From Pseudomonadota bacterium (GTDB lineage Archaea > Thermoplasmatota > SW-10-69-26 > JACQPN01 > JAJPHT01), in the NCBI GenBank assembly GCA_021325135.1, contig JAJPHT010000031.1, positions 1 through 56,955 of the forward strand: a DNA stretch of 56,955 nt, in the 5' to 3' direction. Within the stretch, counting starts at the first letter, position 1, and each line of letters opens with the position of its first letter. The position numbers were made by a program, and so were the translations under genes. Below are positions 1-8,261 of this stretch, one piece after another. The notes beneath the pieces are model-generated. The model saw nothing but the letters and a program-made list of their open reading frames with translations, did not search any database and was not told the origin of the DNA.

Positions 1-462
1 CCCGCCACCGAGGACTTCACCATGCTGCGCACGAGCCTCCTGCCGGGCCTCCTGGAGATCCTCAAGAAGAACGCGCACCGCGACCTGCCCCAGCGCCTCT
101 TCGAGGTGGGCATGGTCACGCACGTCAACGAGCACGGGCACGTGGTGAACGAGCGCCGCGTCGCGGGCGTCGTCATCCAGGGGCGCTCCAGCTTCAGCGA
201 GGTGAAGGGCATCGTGCAGGCGCTGGCGCGCGACCTGCGCTGGGAGCTGGCGGTCATCAAGACCGACGACCCAGCCTTCGTCGCGGGCCGCTGCGCGGGC
301 GTGCCGGAGCGCGGCGTCTTCGGCGAGGTGCACCCCGCCGTGCTGGAGGCGTTCGGCCTCTCCCACCCCGTGACGGCCTTCGAGCTTCACCTGGCGCGGG
401 GCCCGGGCGAGGAGACGCGCGGAGCCAAGGCGCACGAGCCTGGCACCCCGAAGCAGGCGTGA
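1..462 (+). CDS. pheT: Phenylalanyl-tRNA synthetase beta subunit, C-terminal fragment
   Basis: This reading frame is open from the first base, so the gene begins outside the window; 153 codons remain. The visible part contains ATEDFTMLRTSLLPGLLEIL, the conserved segment of archaeal/eukaryotic-type PheRS beta chains that lies in the catalytic-like core, followed by the RLFEVG strand and the closing GVFGEVHPAVLEAFGL segment. The subunit pairs with PheS to charge tRNA-Phe in the cytoplasm. The short tail after the last conserved segment is Gly/Glu-rich and probably disordered. Downstream there are about 140 bases without a convincing gene. Family assignment rests on recognised motifs only, but the fit is good. 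Confidence 0.9.
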   Translation, partial: PATEDFTMLRTSLLPGLLEILKKNAHRDLPQRLFEVGMVTHVNEHGHVVNERRVAGVVIQGRSSFSEVKGIVQALARDLRWELAVIKTDDPAFVAGRCAGVPERGVFGEVHPAVLEAFGLSHPVTAFELHLARGPGEETRGAKAHEPGTPKQA

Positions 463-603
463 CACGGGCGGGGCCCGCGGGAGGCCTGGGACTTCGGAGG
501 CCCCGAAATCCCCGCCGGCCGGAGCCGCCATCTTCATGTACCATGAGGCAGTAGGCCGTCATGCCCCGTTGTGCCAGCCACAATCGGGCAGGGTCGAGCC
601 CCC

Positions 604-1005
604 ATGAAGATCGACATCGGCAACGGCAAGGTGCTGGGCACCAAGCGCGTAAGCCCCAACGGCCAGATCTCCGGCTTCACCGAGTACGCGGGCCAGGAGG
701 TCCTCGTGGTCCTCCCGGGCGGCGAGACCGACGTGAAGCTGGGCGCCAAGGACCTGATCCGCGAGATCCAGGTCGCCACGAACGAGCACATGAAGGTCGC
801 CTTCCACCAGTACAAGGACCTCAAGCGCCGCTTCGAGACGCCCGAGAAGGCCACCAAGGAGTTCCTGGCCAAGAACGCCCCCCGCTCCTTCCAGGGCCTC
901 TACGAGAAGGTCGAGTTCTGGGTGGGCGAGCAGCTCGACCGCGTCGAGGAGAAGGTCGAGATCGCCCTCCAGGACGAGCCCCGTTCCAAGTCCCCTTCGG
1001 AGTGA
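604..1005 (+). CDS. Hypothetical cytoplasmic protein, 133 aa
   Basis: I do not recognise a family. The protein begins with a short beta-rich segment (MKIDIGNGKVLGTKRVSPNG) and a strand around residues 25-40, then becomes helical and charged from about residue 50 to the end. No signal peptide or membrane segment is present. The ATG at 604 was chosen over an in-frame ATG at 571 because the extra 11 residues look non-conserved and 604 opens directly on a clean beta strand. It lies five bases before the next gene, so the two are likely co-transcribed. The beta-then-helix layout suggests a small structural or adaptor protein, which is only a guess. Confidence 0.7.
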   Translation: MKIDIGNGKVLGTKRVSPNGQISGFTEYAGQEVLVVLPGGETDVKLGAKDLIREIQVATNEHMKVAFHQYKDLKRRFETPEKATKEFLAKNAPRSFQGLYEKVEFWVGEQLDRVEEKVEIALQDEPRSKSPSE

Positions 1006-1010
1006 TCCCC

Positions 1011-1556
1011 ATGTCCGCCCCCACCGCCACCCAAGCCAAGAAGCCCTCCCCCGCCGACCTCGTCCACCAGGCTGAGGCCAACGAGTGGGGCCAGATCGTG
1101 AACCTCGAGCCGCACGCGCAGTACTTCGTCGTGCGCCGCCCCACCGCGCAGATGACGCGCGAGATGAGCAACCAGATGATGGACGACCTCAAGGCGTTCG
1201 TCGCCGCGCAGCGCGAGATGGCCGAGAAGCAGGTCGCCGAGATCAACGAGAAGGTCCTCCCCAAGGCGATCGACACCATGCAGCAGGTGCGCGAGCAGGT
1301 GGAGAAGCGCGTCGACATCCTCACCAAGGAGTTCGAGTCGCGCGTGGAGAAGCTGGAGGCCGAGCTTGGCGACCGCGCGCCGAAGTTCCTGCGCCGCGAG
1401 CGCGCCGACGAGCCCCGCCCCGCGGAGCCGCCGGCCGGCAGCGCGCCCGGCGAGATGCCCATGGGCAGCGAGAACGGCCACGAGGGCCCCGCCGCCGAGG
1501 GCGCGTCCTCCGACAAGCCCGCGTCCCGGAAGAAGCCGGGCAAGAAGAGCGAGTGA
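1011..1556 (+). CDS. Coiled-coil protein with acidic/basic low-complexity tail
   Basis: The 181-residue product has a central amphipathic helical stretch (about residues 40-125, rich in Met, Gln, Glu and Lys with heptad spacing), preceded by an N-terminal segment with QYFVVRRPTAQMTREM. From about residue 130 the tail is Pro/Ala/Glu-rich and ends in a Lys/Ser cluster. The long helix resembles phasin or prefoldin-like assembly proteins in general shape, but there is no motif that names it. It follows the preceding 133-aa gene after five bases, which suggests that the two products act together. Cytoplasmic by the absence of hydrophobic segments. Confidence 0.75.
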   Translation: MSAPTATQAKKPSPADLVHQAEANEWGQIVNLEPHAQYFVVRRPTAQMTREMSNQMMDDLKAFVAAQREMAEKQVAEINEKVLPKAIDTMQQVREQVEKRVDILTKEFESRVEKLEAELGDRAPKFLRRERADEPRPAEPPAGSAPGEMPMGSENGHEGPAAEGASSDKPASRKKPGKKSE

Positions 1557-1638
1557 AGAGGGTCCAGGGGGCCTGCGCCCCCCGAGCCCCGCGTTTGTCC
1601 GCAAAGCTTGAACGGGGACCCGCCATCTTCCCGCCGCC

Positions 1639-3318
1639 ATGGCGGACTTCGGCGGATCGGACCTTCCGAACGCCGACGAGCGCCCGCAGAAGGCCATCAG
1701 CAAGCTCCAGCGCACGGTGGAGATCAGCCGCATCCTCTACGAGAACGACTTCTTCGCCATGATGCGCGAGCTGGCGCGCGCCGAGCGCGTGCCGGGCGAC
1801 ATCGTGGGCACCTCCGAGCTGGTGTTCCCTCCCGACGTGCCGCGCCGCGTGCGCCGCATGCTGGAGCAGCTGGGCCCCACGTTCATCAAGATCGGCCAGC
1901 TTCTGGGCACGCGCCCCGACCTCATCGGGAAGCCGTTCCTGGAGGAGTTCAAGCACCTCTACGACAAGACGACGCCCTCGCCCTTCCCCGAGATCCGGGA
2001 GCTGATCGAGACGGAGCTGGGCCGCCCGCTCAAGGAGGTGTACGCCACCTTCGACGAGGTGCCCGTCGCCTCCGCGTCGGTGGGGCAGGTCCACTTCGCG
2101 ACGCTCCTCTCGGGCGAGAAGGTCGCGGTCAAGGTGCAGCACCCGGGGATCGAGGAGCGCGTCCGCGTCGACTTCGAGATCATGGAGCCCATGGTCCGCT
2201 TCGTGGAGAACCTCTTCGCGGCCTCCCGCGTGTGGCAGCCGCGCGAGCACCTCCTGGAGGTCCAGGCCATGCTCTTCCGCGAGCTGGACTACCGCAACGA
2301 GGCGAAGAACGTCCAGCGCGTGAGCAGCGCGTTCCAGGACGATCCCACGGTGAAGATCCCCACCGTCCACTGGCACGCCTCGTCGCGGCGCGTGCTCACG
2401 CTGGAGCGCATCGAGGGGATCAAGTTCAGCAACTTCGAGAACCCCGAATTGAAGGCGCTGGACGGCAAGCGCCTGGCGGAGATCATCACCTACGCCATGG
2501 CGAAGCAGATCTTCGAGGTCCGCTTCTTCCACGCCGACCCCTCGCCGGGGAACCTCATGGCCATGAGCAGCGAGCAGGTGGCCTTCCTCGACTGGGGCGC
2601 CGTGGGCTCCGTCTCGCGCCGCCGCAGCGAGCGCATCCTCGCCCTCATCCTGGGCTTCGTGCGGGGCGACCTCGACGGCGTGGCGCAGGCGCTCATCGAC
2701 ATCTGCCGCCACGGCAGCGACGTGGACATGGGGGAGCTGATGCGCGACATGGAGCGCATCATGGACTACCACGAGCGCGAGCGCGCGAGCGTGGGCGACC
2801 CCGTCGTCCTGGAGATGATCCTGGACGTGGCGAACAAGCACGACATGCTGCTGCCGCCCGACTTCATGCTCATCACGCGCGCCCTGTTCCAGTTCGAGGG
2901 GCTCTGCAAGAAGCTCGACCCCGGCTACGAGCTTGTCGACGTGCTGGAGCCCTACGTCTTCCGCTACCTGCGCAAGGAGGCGTTCAACGTCGGCGAGTCG
3001 GGCGAGAAGCTCCTCTCGGGCGCCCTGGAGGCGCTGGAGGCCGCGCGCCACTTCCCGCAGCGCGTGAACAAGGTCCTGCGCATGGTGGAGAACAACGAGC
3101 TTCGCGTCCGCGTCGACATGGACCGGAAAGGCGAGCGCCTGGAGCGCGAGGAGCGGCGCAACCTCCGCAACACGTTCACCGCGCTGGTCGCCGCGCTGAT
3201 CCTGGGCGTCGCGTGGATCATGGCCAGCGGCAACGGCGGCGTGCTCGTCCCCTTCCTCTTCACCTCGGTCCTCTTCCTCCTCATCTGGGCCTTCTTCTTC
3301 CTCTACTGGACGGACTGA
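1639..3318 (+). CDS. ubiB: ABC1/UbiB-family atypical kinase, membrane anchored
   Basis: The 559-aa product is a full-length ABC1 (ADCK/UbiB/COQ8) kinase-like protein. Diagnostic elements are the KxGQ motif (KIGQ, residues 84-87) in the N-terminal extension, the Ala-rich nucleotide loop ASASVGQ (134-140), the VAVKVQ lysine (K155), the HADPSPGN catalytic-loop equivalent (288-295) and the metal-binding DWG (308-310). Two hydrophobic helices close the chain (about 514-534 and 539-558). In other organisms this family supports isoprenoid-quinone or isoprenoid lipid metabolism through ATPase activity; which lipid applies here is unknown. The metal motif reads DWG rather than DFG. A small membrane gene starts three bases after the stop and is probably its partner. 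Confidence 0.93.
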   Translation: MADFGGSDLPNADERPQKAISKLQRTVEISRILYENDFFAMMRELARAERVPGDIVGTSELVFPPDVPRRVRRMLEQLGPTFIKIGQLLGTRPDLIGKPFLEEFKHLYDKTTPSPFPEIRELIETELGRPLKEVYATFDEVPVASASVGQVHFATLLSGEKVAVKVQHPGIEERVRVDFEIMEPMVRFVENLFAASRVWQPREHLLEVQAMLFRELDYRNEAKNVQRVSSAFQDDPTVKIPTVHWHASSRRVLTLERIEGIKFSNFENPELKALDGKRLAEIITYAMAKQIFEVRFFHADPSPGNLMAMSSEQVAFLDWGAVGSVSRRRSERILALILGFVRGDLDGVAQALIDICRHGSDVDMGELMRDMERIMDYHERERASVGDPVVLEMILDVANKHDMLLPPDFMLITRALFQFEGLCKKLDPGYELVDVLEPYVFRYLRKEAFNVGESGEKLLSGALEALEAARHFPQRVNKVLRMVENNELRVRVDMDRKGERLEREERRNLRNTFTALVAALILGVAWIMASGNGGVLVPFLFTSVLFLLIWAFFFLYWTD

Positions 3319-3321
3319 GCC

Positions 3322-3702
3322 ATGGACAAGGACGCGATGCGCCTCCACCAGGGGCACCCCGCGAAGCTCGCGACGGACTGGCTCTCGGGCCTGGCCGCGC
3401 TCGCCCTCCTCTGGCAGGGGCGCGCCTTCGCGGGCGTCATGGTCCTCCTGGTGCCGCCGCTCGTGGGCACCCTGCTCGTGCTGCGCTTCGTGGACCTCGC
3501 GCCGCTGAAGGCCACGCGCTGGGGCCGCGCCCTCGTGCGCCGCATGGTCCCCGCGCTCCAGGGGCTCCGCCTCGCGGGTTTCCTCGTGGCGGCCGTGGGC
3601 GCCTGGCTGCACGCGCCCGCGGAGATCGCGGTGGGCCTCGCCCTCGTGCTGGCGGCGTGGGGGCCCGTCGTGGCGGACGCGCTGCGGGCGTCGCCTGCGT
3701 GA
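3322..3702 (+). CDS. Small membrane protein downstream of ubiB
   Basis: The 126-aa product has two clear hydrophobic stretches in the first half (about residues 22-54) and one or two in the second (about 80-115), separated by a basic loop with RRMVP. The ATG sits three bases after the ubiB stop, so translation is probably coupled. No family was recognised. The short length, the charged N-terminus (MDKDAMRLHQGH) and the position suggest an integral membrane partner or regulator of the UbiB-like kinase; that is inference from location only. Confidence 0.75.
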   Translation: MDKDAMRLHQGHPAKLATDWLSGLAALALLWQGRAFAGVMVLLVPPLVGTLLVLRFVDLAPLKATRWGRALVRRMVPALQGLRLAGFLVAAVGAWLHAPAEIAVGLALVLAAWGPVVADALRASPA

Positions 3703-3776
3703 TCCACCTCGCGCTTGGATCCTCGGGGTCCGCGTGCCCGTCGGCCCCCTCGCATGCGGGCTTCAGCCCGGAGGGC

Positions 3777-3992
3777 TCAGGCGCCCCACAGCCGCTCGCG
3801 GCGCCGCTCGGTGAGCGCGGGCGTCGCGACGGTGAGGAGCCCCTCCGCCTCGGCGCCGATGAACGTCAGGCTCACGCGCAGCATGCCGCGCCGGAGCACC
3901 GCCTCCACGCACTCCTCGTCGCTGCTGATCGCCTCCACCACGTACCCCTCCGCCATGAGCCGGCGAAGCTGGGCCACCTTGTCTTGCCTCAT
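3777..3992 (-). CDS. Small hypothetical protein, 71 aa
   Basis: A compact protein without signal peptide or hydrophobic helix. It has a predicted helix (MRQDKVAQLRRLMAEGY), a strand VVEAISSD, a second helix and two more strands, so a small alpha/beta fold is plausible. No family was recognised. It is transcribed opposite to the ubiB pair and converges on it. Codon use matches its neighbours (strong third-position G/C), which supports it being real rather than chance. A TATA-like GGTTCAAC on the minus strand lies about 34 bases upstream of the start. Confidence 0.55.
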   Translation of the reverse strand: MRQDKVAQLRRLMAEGYVVEAISSDEECVEAVLRRGMLRVSLTFIGAEAEGLLTVATPALTERRRERLWGA

Positions 3993-4078
3993 GCTCGTCG
4001 GCAGGTGGCTAGGCTGCTTGCCTGGTTGAACCGGTGGGGCGAGGCGGGAGCGACGCAGGGGTGGGGGTTTTTAGGGGG

Positions 4079-5080
4079 TCAACCGGCGACCTGCCCCGGC
4101 TGGACCCTCTCGCCCTGCACGGTGGCGCCCGGCTTCACCCGCGCGCCGCGGCCCAGCACGCAGTCCGAGACGCGGGCGCCGGCCCCGACGACGGCGTCGG
4201 GCGCCAGGATGGTCCCCTTCACGGTGGCCTTGTCCTCGATGCGGCTGCCATCGTAGAGGATGCAGTCCTCCACCAACGCGCTCCCCTCCACGGCGGCGCC
4301 GGGGTAGAGGTCCGTCCTGGCGACGCGCGCCGAGGGGGAGACCTTGGCGCCCTCCTTGAGCGGCCCTCCGCGGTGCTTCTGGCCCAAGGCCTGGCTCGCC
4401 TTGAGGAGGTCGCCCGGGCGGCCCACGTCCATCCAGAAGCCTTCCAGCGGGACGCCCTGCAGGCGCTTGCCCGCCTCCAGGAGCTTGGGGAAGAGCTGCT
4501 TGCTGAAGTCGTAGGTCTCGCCCTGCGGGATCGCGCGCAGCGCCTCGGGGGAGAGCACGTAGATGCCGGCGTTCACCAGGTTGCTGAACACCTCGTCGGC
4601 CTTGGGCTTCTCCTTGAAGCGCACGATGCGGCCTGTCGGGCCAAGCCCGACGATGCCGAACTCGGTGGGGTTGTCGACGGTGGTGAGCGCCATGGTGGCG
4701 ACCGCGCCGCTGCGCTGGTGCGCGTCCACGAGGGCCTTCACGTTCACGTCCGCGATGACGTCGCCTGATAGCACGACGACGGTGTCGTCGCCGAGGAGCG
4801 GCAGGCACTTCGCGACGCCGCCCGCCGTGCCCATGGCCTCGTCCTCCACGCTGTAGAAGATGCGGGCCTTCAGGCGGCTTCCGCCGGAGAGGTGCTGGAT
4901 GAGGCGCTCGGGCTTGTAGAAGGTCGTGACCAGGATGTCCTTGATCCCCGCGGCCACCAGGGCGTCCAGCGCGTACTCGATGGCCGGCTTGCCCGCCACG
5001 CGGAGGAAGGGCTTGGGGACGTCCAGGGTGAGGGGCCGCAGGCGGGTCCCCTCCCCGCCCGCCATGACCACGGCTTTCAT
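4079..5080 (-). CDS. Nucleotidyltransferase (NDP-sugar pyrophosphorylase) with left-handed beta-helix tail
   Basis: The 333-aa enzyme starts MKAVVMAGGEGTRLRPLTLD, the signature of sugar-1-phosphate nucleotidyltransferases (GGEGTRLRP at residues 8-16, followed by VPKPF as the substrate-activating lysine motif). The core Rossmann-like domain runs to about residue 235 and contains LSGDVIADV, EFGIVGL, RFKEKP and FWMDVGRPGDLL. The last 80 residues show hexapeptide-repeat periodicity (ILAPDAVVGAGARV and following), as in GDP-mannose pyrophosphorylases. It makes an activated sugar for glycan or glycolipid synthesis; mannose/GTP or glucose/dTTP cannot be told apart here. The ATG at 5080 is chosen because upstream in-frame sequence lacks homology. 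A minus-strand TTCTTTGG box lies 27 bases upstream. Confidence 0.92.
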   Translation of the reverse strand: MKAVVMAGGEGTRLRPLTLDVPKPFLRVAGKPAIEYALDALVAAGIKDILVTTFYKPERLIQHLSGGSRLKARIFYSVEDEAMGTAGGVAKCLPLLGDDTVVVLSGDVIADVNVKALVDAHQRSGAVATMALTTVDNPTEFGIVGLGPTGRIVRFKEKPKADEVFSNLVNAGIYVLSPEALRAIPQGETYDFSKQLFPKLLEAGKRLQGVPLEGFWMDVGRPGDLLKASQALGQKHRGGPLKEGAKVSPSARVARTDLYPGAAVEGSALVEDCILYDGSRIEDKATVKGTILAPDAVVGAGARVSDCVLGRGARVKPGATVQGERVQPGQVAG

Positions 5081-5165
5081 GCGACGCGCCAGGGAGCCGT
5101 GCGCCAAAGAACCTTCGGCTACGCACGCCGGAGGCGCGGACTTCGATACCCGCACCAATGCGGGC

Positions 5166-7217
5166 TTGGGGTCGGAGCGGCAGAGGAGGGCAAGAGGCGA
5201 TTCCCTGCCGCGCCGACTGCTTCCTATCCTCCTTGCCGGGCTCCTGCTGGTCGCAGCGTCGCCCGCGCGGGCGGCCACCACCACGCAATTGAACTTGATC
5301 ACCAACAGCAGCCCGGGGCATAGCCTGAGCTTCGGGCAGTTCGACAGCGACACCTACGCCGTGGCCGACTTCGACCACGACGGCAAGCGGGAGGTCGTCG
5401 TGAGCAACGACAACCAGGACCTCTACGTGCTCTCGGGCTCGTCCAGCCGCGTGCTCGCGGAGATTCACCCCGACTATCCCGCGGGCTGGCCGGTGCGCAC
5501 CATCAGCGACCCGGTCGTCGCCGACATCGACGGGGACGGGCACCTGGACATCGTCAGCGACGACTCGGCGGGGGTCGTGTGCGCCTTCCGCTACGACAGC
5601 GGCACCTCCACCACCAGCATGACGTTCACCAAGATGTGGTGCCACCGGATGTCCGACTACATGGGCGACCAGACGGGCGCCGACGCCGGGGTCGCCGTGG
5701 GCGACGTGGACGGCAGCGGCAAGCTGGTCACCTTCAGCAACACCGAGGACAAGGGCCTCTACGCGTTCAACTCCGACGGCAGCGTGCGCTGGAAGAGCGC
5801 CGACTACGGCGGCAACGCGGGCCCGCTGCTCACGGACCTCGACGGCGACGGCCACAAGGAGATCGTCTTCTGGGGCGACGGCGGCGAGGTGCGCGTGCGC
5901 GACGCCAGCACGGGCACGCCCAAGTGGACCTTCTACTCCAACAAGTACGTCACGCCCGCGTCCATCTCCGTCTCGGGCAGCGCGGCCGACCTGGACGGCG
6001 ACGGCAAGAAGGAGCTGGTCTACATGGCGCGCGACGCGCACGACGCGACCAACTTCAGCAACGACCACGCCGCGCTCTTCGTCCTGGGCTACAACGGCGC
6101 GCTGAAGTGGTGGGTCCACCCCTCGTGGACCAACCCCACGAGCTACAACCACCCGGTGCTCGCCGACGTGAACGGCGACGGGAAGAAGGAGATCATCACG
6201 CTGGACTGGAACACCATCGGCCACAAGCCGGGCAACTGGGAGGTCACGGGCTCCCCGCACCTCTTCTCGTACTCGTGGGACGGCAGGCTCCTCTGGAAGG
6301 ACGACATCGCCGACCCGTGGAGCAACGACGACGTGGCGCTGGCCGACGTGACCGGCGACGGCGTGCAGGACGTCCTGGCCATCGGCACCGCCAACGGCCA
6401 CGACGGCGTCTGGTACGTCAACTCGCGCACCGGCGCCTTCGAGCAGCACGTCGACACGGCGTATGGCGCGCTGCGCGGGCCGGTCATCGGCGACTTCGAC
6501 GGCAGCGGCAAGCTCAGCTGGGCCCTCAGCATCCACAGCTCCAGCGCCGGGGGCGGGTTCCAGTTCTTCAAGACGGACCAGCCCTGCCAGGGGCTCTTCC
6601 TGAGCTTCCACGAGAACGACAACTGCGGCGGCAGCGGCACGCCCCCTCCGCCTCCCCCGCCCCCGCCGCCGGGCGGCTCGTTCAGCGCGACGTTCACGCC
6701 CACGGGCGCCAACGAGTGGTGGATCCAGGTCCACGTCACCACGGGCAACGCCCTCTCGGGCGTGGACGCGCGGGTCAACGGCGGGACCTGGCAGCCCCTG
6801 ACGCTCCAGAGCTGGGGCGACTGGGCCGCGAGCTATCACGCCGCGAGCGGCTCGACCGTGGAGTTCCGCGCGACCGACACGGGCGGCAACACCGCGCAGT
6901 CGGGATGCTATCTCTGGACCTCCATGGCGGCCACCACCTGCGGCGGCTCGCCCCCTCCGCCCACGTTCGCCGCGACGTTCAGCAACGTGCGCGGCAACGA
7001 GTGGTGGGAGGAGACGGACGTGTCCGTGACGGGCAGCACGCTGGCGGGCGTGGACGTGGCCATCAACGGCGGCGCGTGGACGGCGCTTGACCACCAGAGC
7101 TACGGCTCGTGGGCCAAGAGCCTGCACGCGCCCGCCGGCAGCACGGTCCAGTTCCGCGCCCGCTCGACGGACGGCCAGACGGCGACCTCGACGACGTACC
7201 ATTGGCCGCCGGCTTGA
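5166..7217 (+). CDS. Secreted FG-GAP/VCBS-repeat protein with two C-terminal NEWW domains
   Basis: A signal peptide (LLPILLAGLLLVAASPARA) is followed by at least eight Asp-rich FG-GAP-type repeats, each with a core such as DFDHDGKREVV, DIDGDGHLDIV or DLDGDGKKELV, which normally build a calcium-binding beta-propeller. A poly-Pro linker then leads to two tandem copies of a domain of about 80 residues that starts NEWW, contains GVDxxxNGGxW and ends before a Trp. Nothing indicates a membrane anchor after the signal peptide. No ATG precedes the signal peptide in frame close by; TTG at 5166 is the best candidate, giving 683 aa, but the start is uncertain. Likely an extracellular adhesion or carbohydrate-binding protein. 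Confidence 0.85.
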   Translation: MGSERQRRARGDSLPRRLLPILLAGLLLVAASPARAATTTQLNLITNSSPGHSLSFGQFDSDTYAVADFDHDGKREVVVSNDNQDLYVLSGSSSRVLAEIHPDYPAGWPVRTISDPVVADIDGDGHLDIVSDDSAGVVCAFRYDSGTSTTSMTFTKMWCHRMSDYMGDQTGADAGVAVGDVDGSGKLVTFSNTEDKGLYAFNSDGSVRWKSADYGGNAGPLLTDLDGDGHKEIVFWGDGGEVRVRDASTGTPKWTFYSNKYVTPASISVSGSAADLDGDGKKELVYMARDAHDATNFSNDHAALFVLGYNGALKWWVHPSWTNPTSYNHPVLADVNGDGKKEIITLDWNTIGHKPGNWEVTGSPHLFSYSWDGRLLWKDDIADPWSNDDVALADVTGDGVQDVLAIGTANGHDGVWYVNSRTGAFEQHVDTAYGALRGPVIGDFDGSGKLSWALSIHSSSAGGGFQFFKTDQPCQGLFLSFHENDNCGGSGTPPPPPPPPPPGGSFSATFTPTGANEWWIQVHVTTGNALSGVDARVNGGTWQPLTLQSWGDWAASYHAASGSTVEFRATDTGGNTAQSGCYLWTSMAATTCGGSPPPPTFAATFSNVRGNEWWEETDVSVTGSTLAGVDVAINGGAWTALDHQSYGSWAKSLHAPAGSTVQFRARSTDGQTATSTTYHWPPA

Positions 7218-7285
7218 ACGGGCGAACGTTCGTTCGGGAACCCCAGGTGGTGGGTTCATGGTGGGGGCCCCTCGTGGCCCTCACC

Positions 7286-8221
7286 ATGGCCCCCTCCAGG
7301 CCCGGCACGGCCGCCCTCGTCGCGGCCTTCGCGGCGGTGTACGTCATCTGGGGCTCGACGTACCTCGCCATCCGCTTCGCGGTGGAGAGCCTCCCCCCGT
7401 TTCTCATGGCGTCCTCCCGCTGGATCGTGGCGGGCGTCGCGCTCTACCTCTGGCGCCGCGCCGCGGGCGACGCGCGCCCCGCGCTCCTCCACTGGCGGAG
7501 CGCCGCCATCGTGGGCGCGCTCCTCATCGTGGGCGGCAACGGCCTCGTCTCCTGGGCCGAGCAGACCGTGGAGTCGCACCTCGCCGCGCTCCTCGTCGCC
7601 ATCGTGCCCGTCTACATCGCGCTCCTCTCCTGGGGCGCGACCGGCGCGCGCCCCGGCTGGCGCACCCTCGCGGGCATCGTGCTGGGCCTCGCGGGCGTCG
7701 CCGTCCTCGTGCTCCCGGGCTTCCTCTCCGCGCAGGGCGCGACCGTCACCGCGTGGGGCCTCCTCGCGGTCCTCCTGGCGAGCTTCCTCTGGAGCACGGG
7801 CAGCCTCTACTCGCGAAAGGCGCCCCTTCCCGCAAGCCCGCTCCTGGGCGCCAGCATGGAGATGATCGCGGGCGGCGTCCTCCTGGCCGTCGTGGGCCTC
7901 GCGCGCGGCGAGGCGTCGCACGTGGACCTCGCGGCGGTGAGCGCGCGCTCGTGGATCGCGCTGGCGTTCCTCGCCCTCTTCGGCTCTGTCGTCGCGTACA
8001 GCGCCTACGTCTGGCTGCTGAAGGTCTCGCGCCCCGAGCTGGTGGCCACCTACGCCTTCGTGAACCCCATCGTCGCGGTGGCGCTGGGCGTCGTCCTCGC
8101 GGGCGAGGCCGTGAGCGGCGCCACCCTCCTCGCGGCGGCGCTCATCGTCGCGGCCGTCGCCATCGTCGTGACCTCGCCCGCGCCGCGGGGCCCCGCCGAG
8201 CCTCCCGCCGTCGCGGAATGA
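7286..8221 (+). CDS. EamA/DMT-family transporter (YedA-like)
   Basis: The 311-aa product has ten hydrophobic segments arranged as two EamA repeats. The opening VYVIWGSTYLAIRFAVESLP is characteristic of the drug/metabolite transporter superfamily, and the second repeat contains SRPELVATYAFVNPIVAVALG. Members export metabolites such as amino acids from the cytoplasm; the substrate is not visible. The ATG at 7286 is selected because it gives a normal short N-terminus. A 10-bp palindrome (CGAACGTTCG, 7223-7232) lies in the short gap after the preceding gene and could be an operator, though it is short. Codon use is as in its neighbours. Confidence 0.9.
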   Translation: MAPSRPGTAALVAAFAAVYVIWGSTYLAIRFAVESLPPFLMASSRWIVAGVALYLWRRAAGDARPALLHWRSAAIVGALLIVGGNGLVSWAEQTVESHLAALLVAIVPVYIALLSWGATGARPGWRTLAGIVLGLAGVAVLVLPGFLSAQGATVTAWGLLAVLLASFLWSTGSLYSRKAPLPASPLLGASMEMIAGGVLLAVVGLARGEASHVDLAAVSARSWIALAFLALFGSVVAYSAYVWLLKVSRPELVATYAFVNPIVAVALGVVLAGEAVSGATLLAAALIVAAVAIVVTSPAPRGPAEPPAVAE

Positions 8222-8261
8222 AACCGCAAGGCTCCAACCAGCGCGCCGCGGATGGGGGAGC

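Noticed and set aside
1321..3612. A 763-codon minus-strand frame opposite ubiB
   Set aside because: Composition is His/Glu/Ala/Leu low-complexity, as produced by reading a GC-rich gene backwards. The plus-strand gene has all ABC1 motifs.
6640..6680. Poly-Pro coding stretch as a possible frameshift or microsatellite
   Set aside because: The frame continues normally into the NEWW domains; a Pro-rich hinge between domains is the simpler reading.
4071..7259. A very long minus-strand open frame (over 1000 codons) opposite the FG-GAP gene
   Set aside because: It is low-complexity (Arg/Gly/Ala/Val) and antisense to a protein with clear repeats and a signal peptide. In GC-rich DNA stop codons are rare, so such frames arise by chance; only its 3' part is the real nucleotidyltransferase in another frame.
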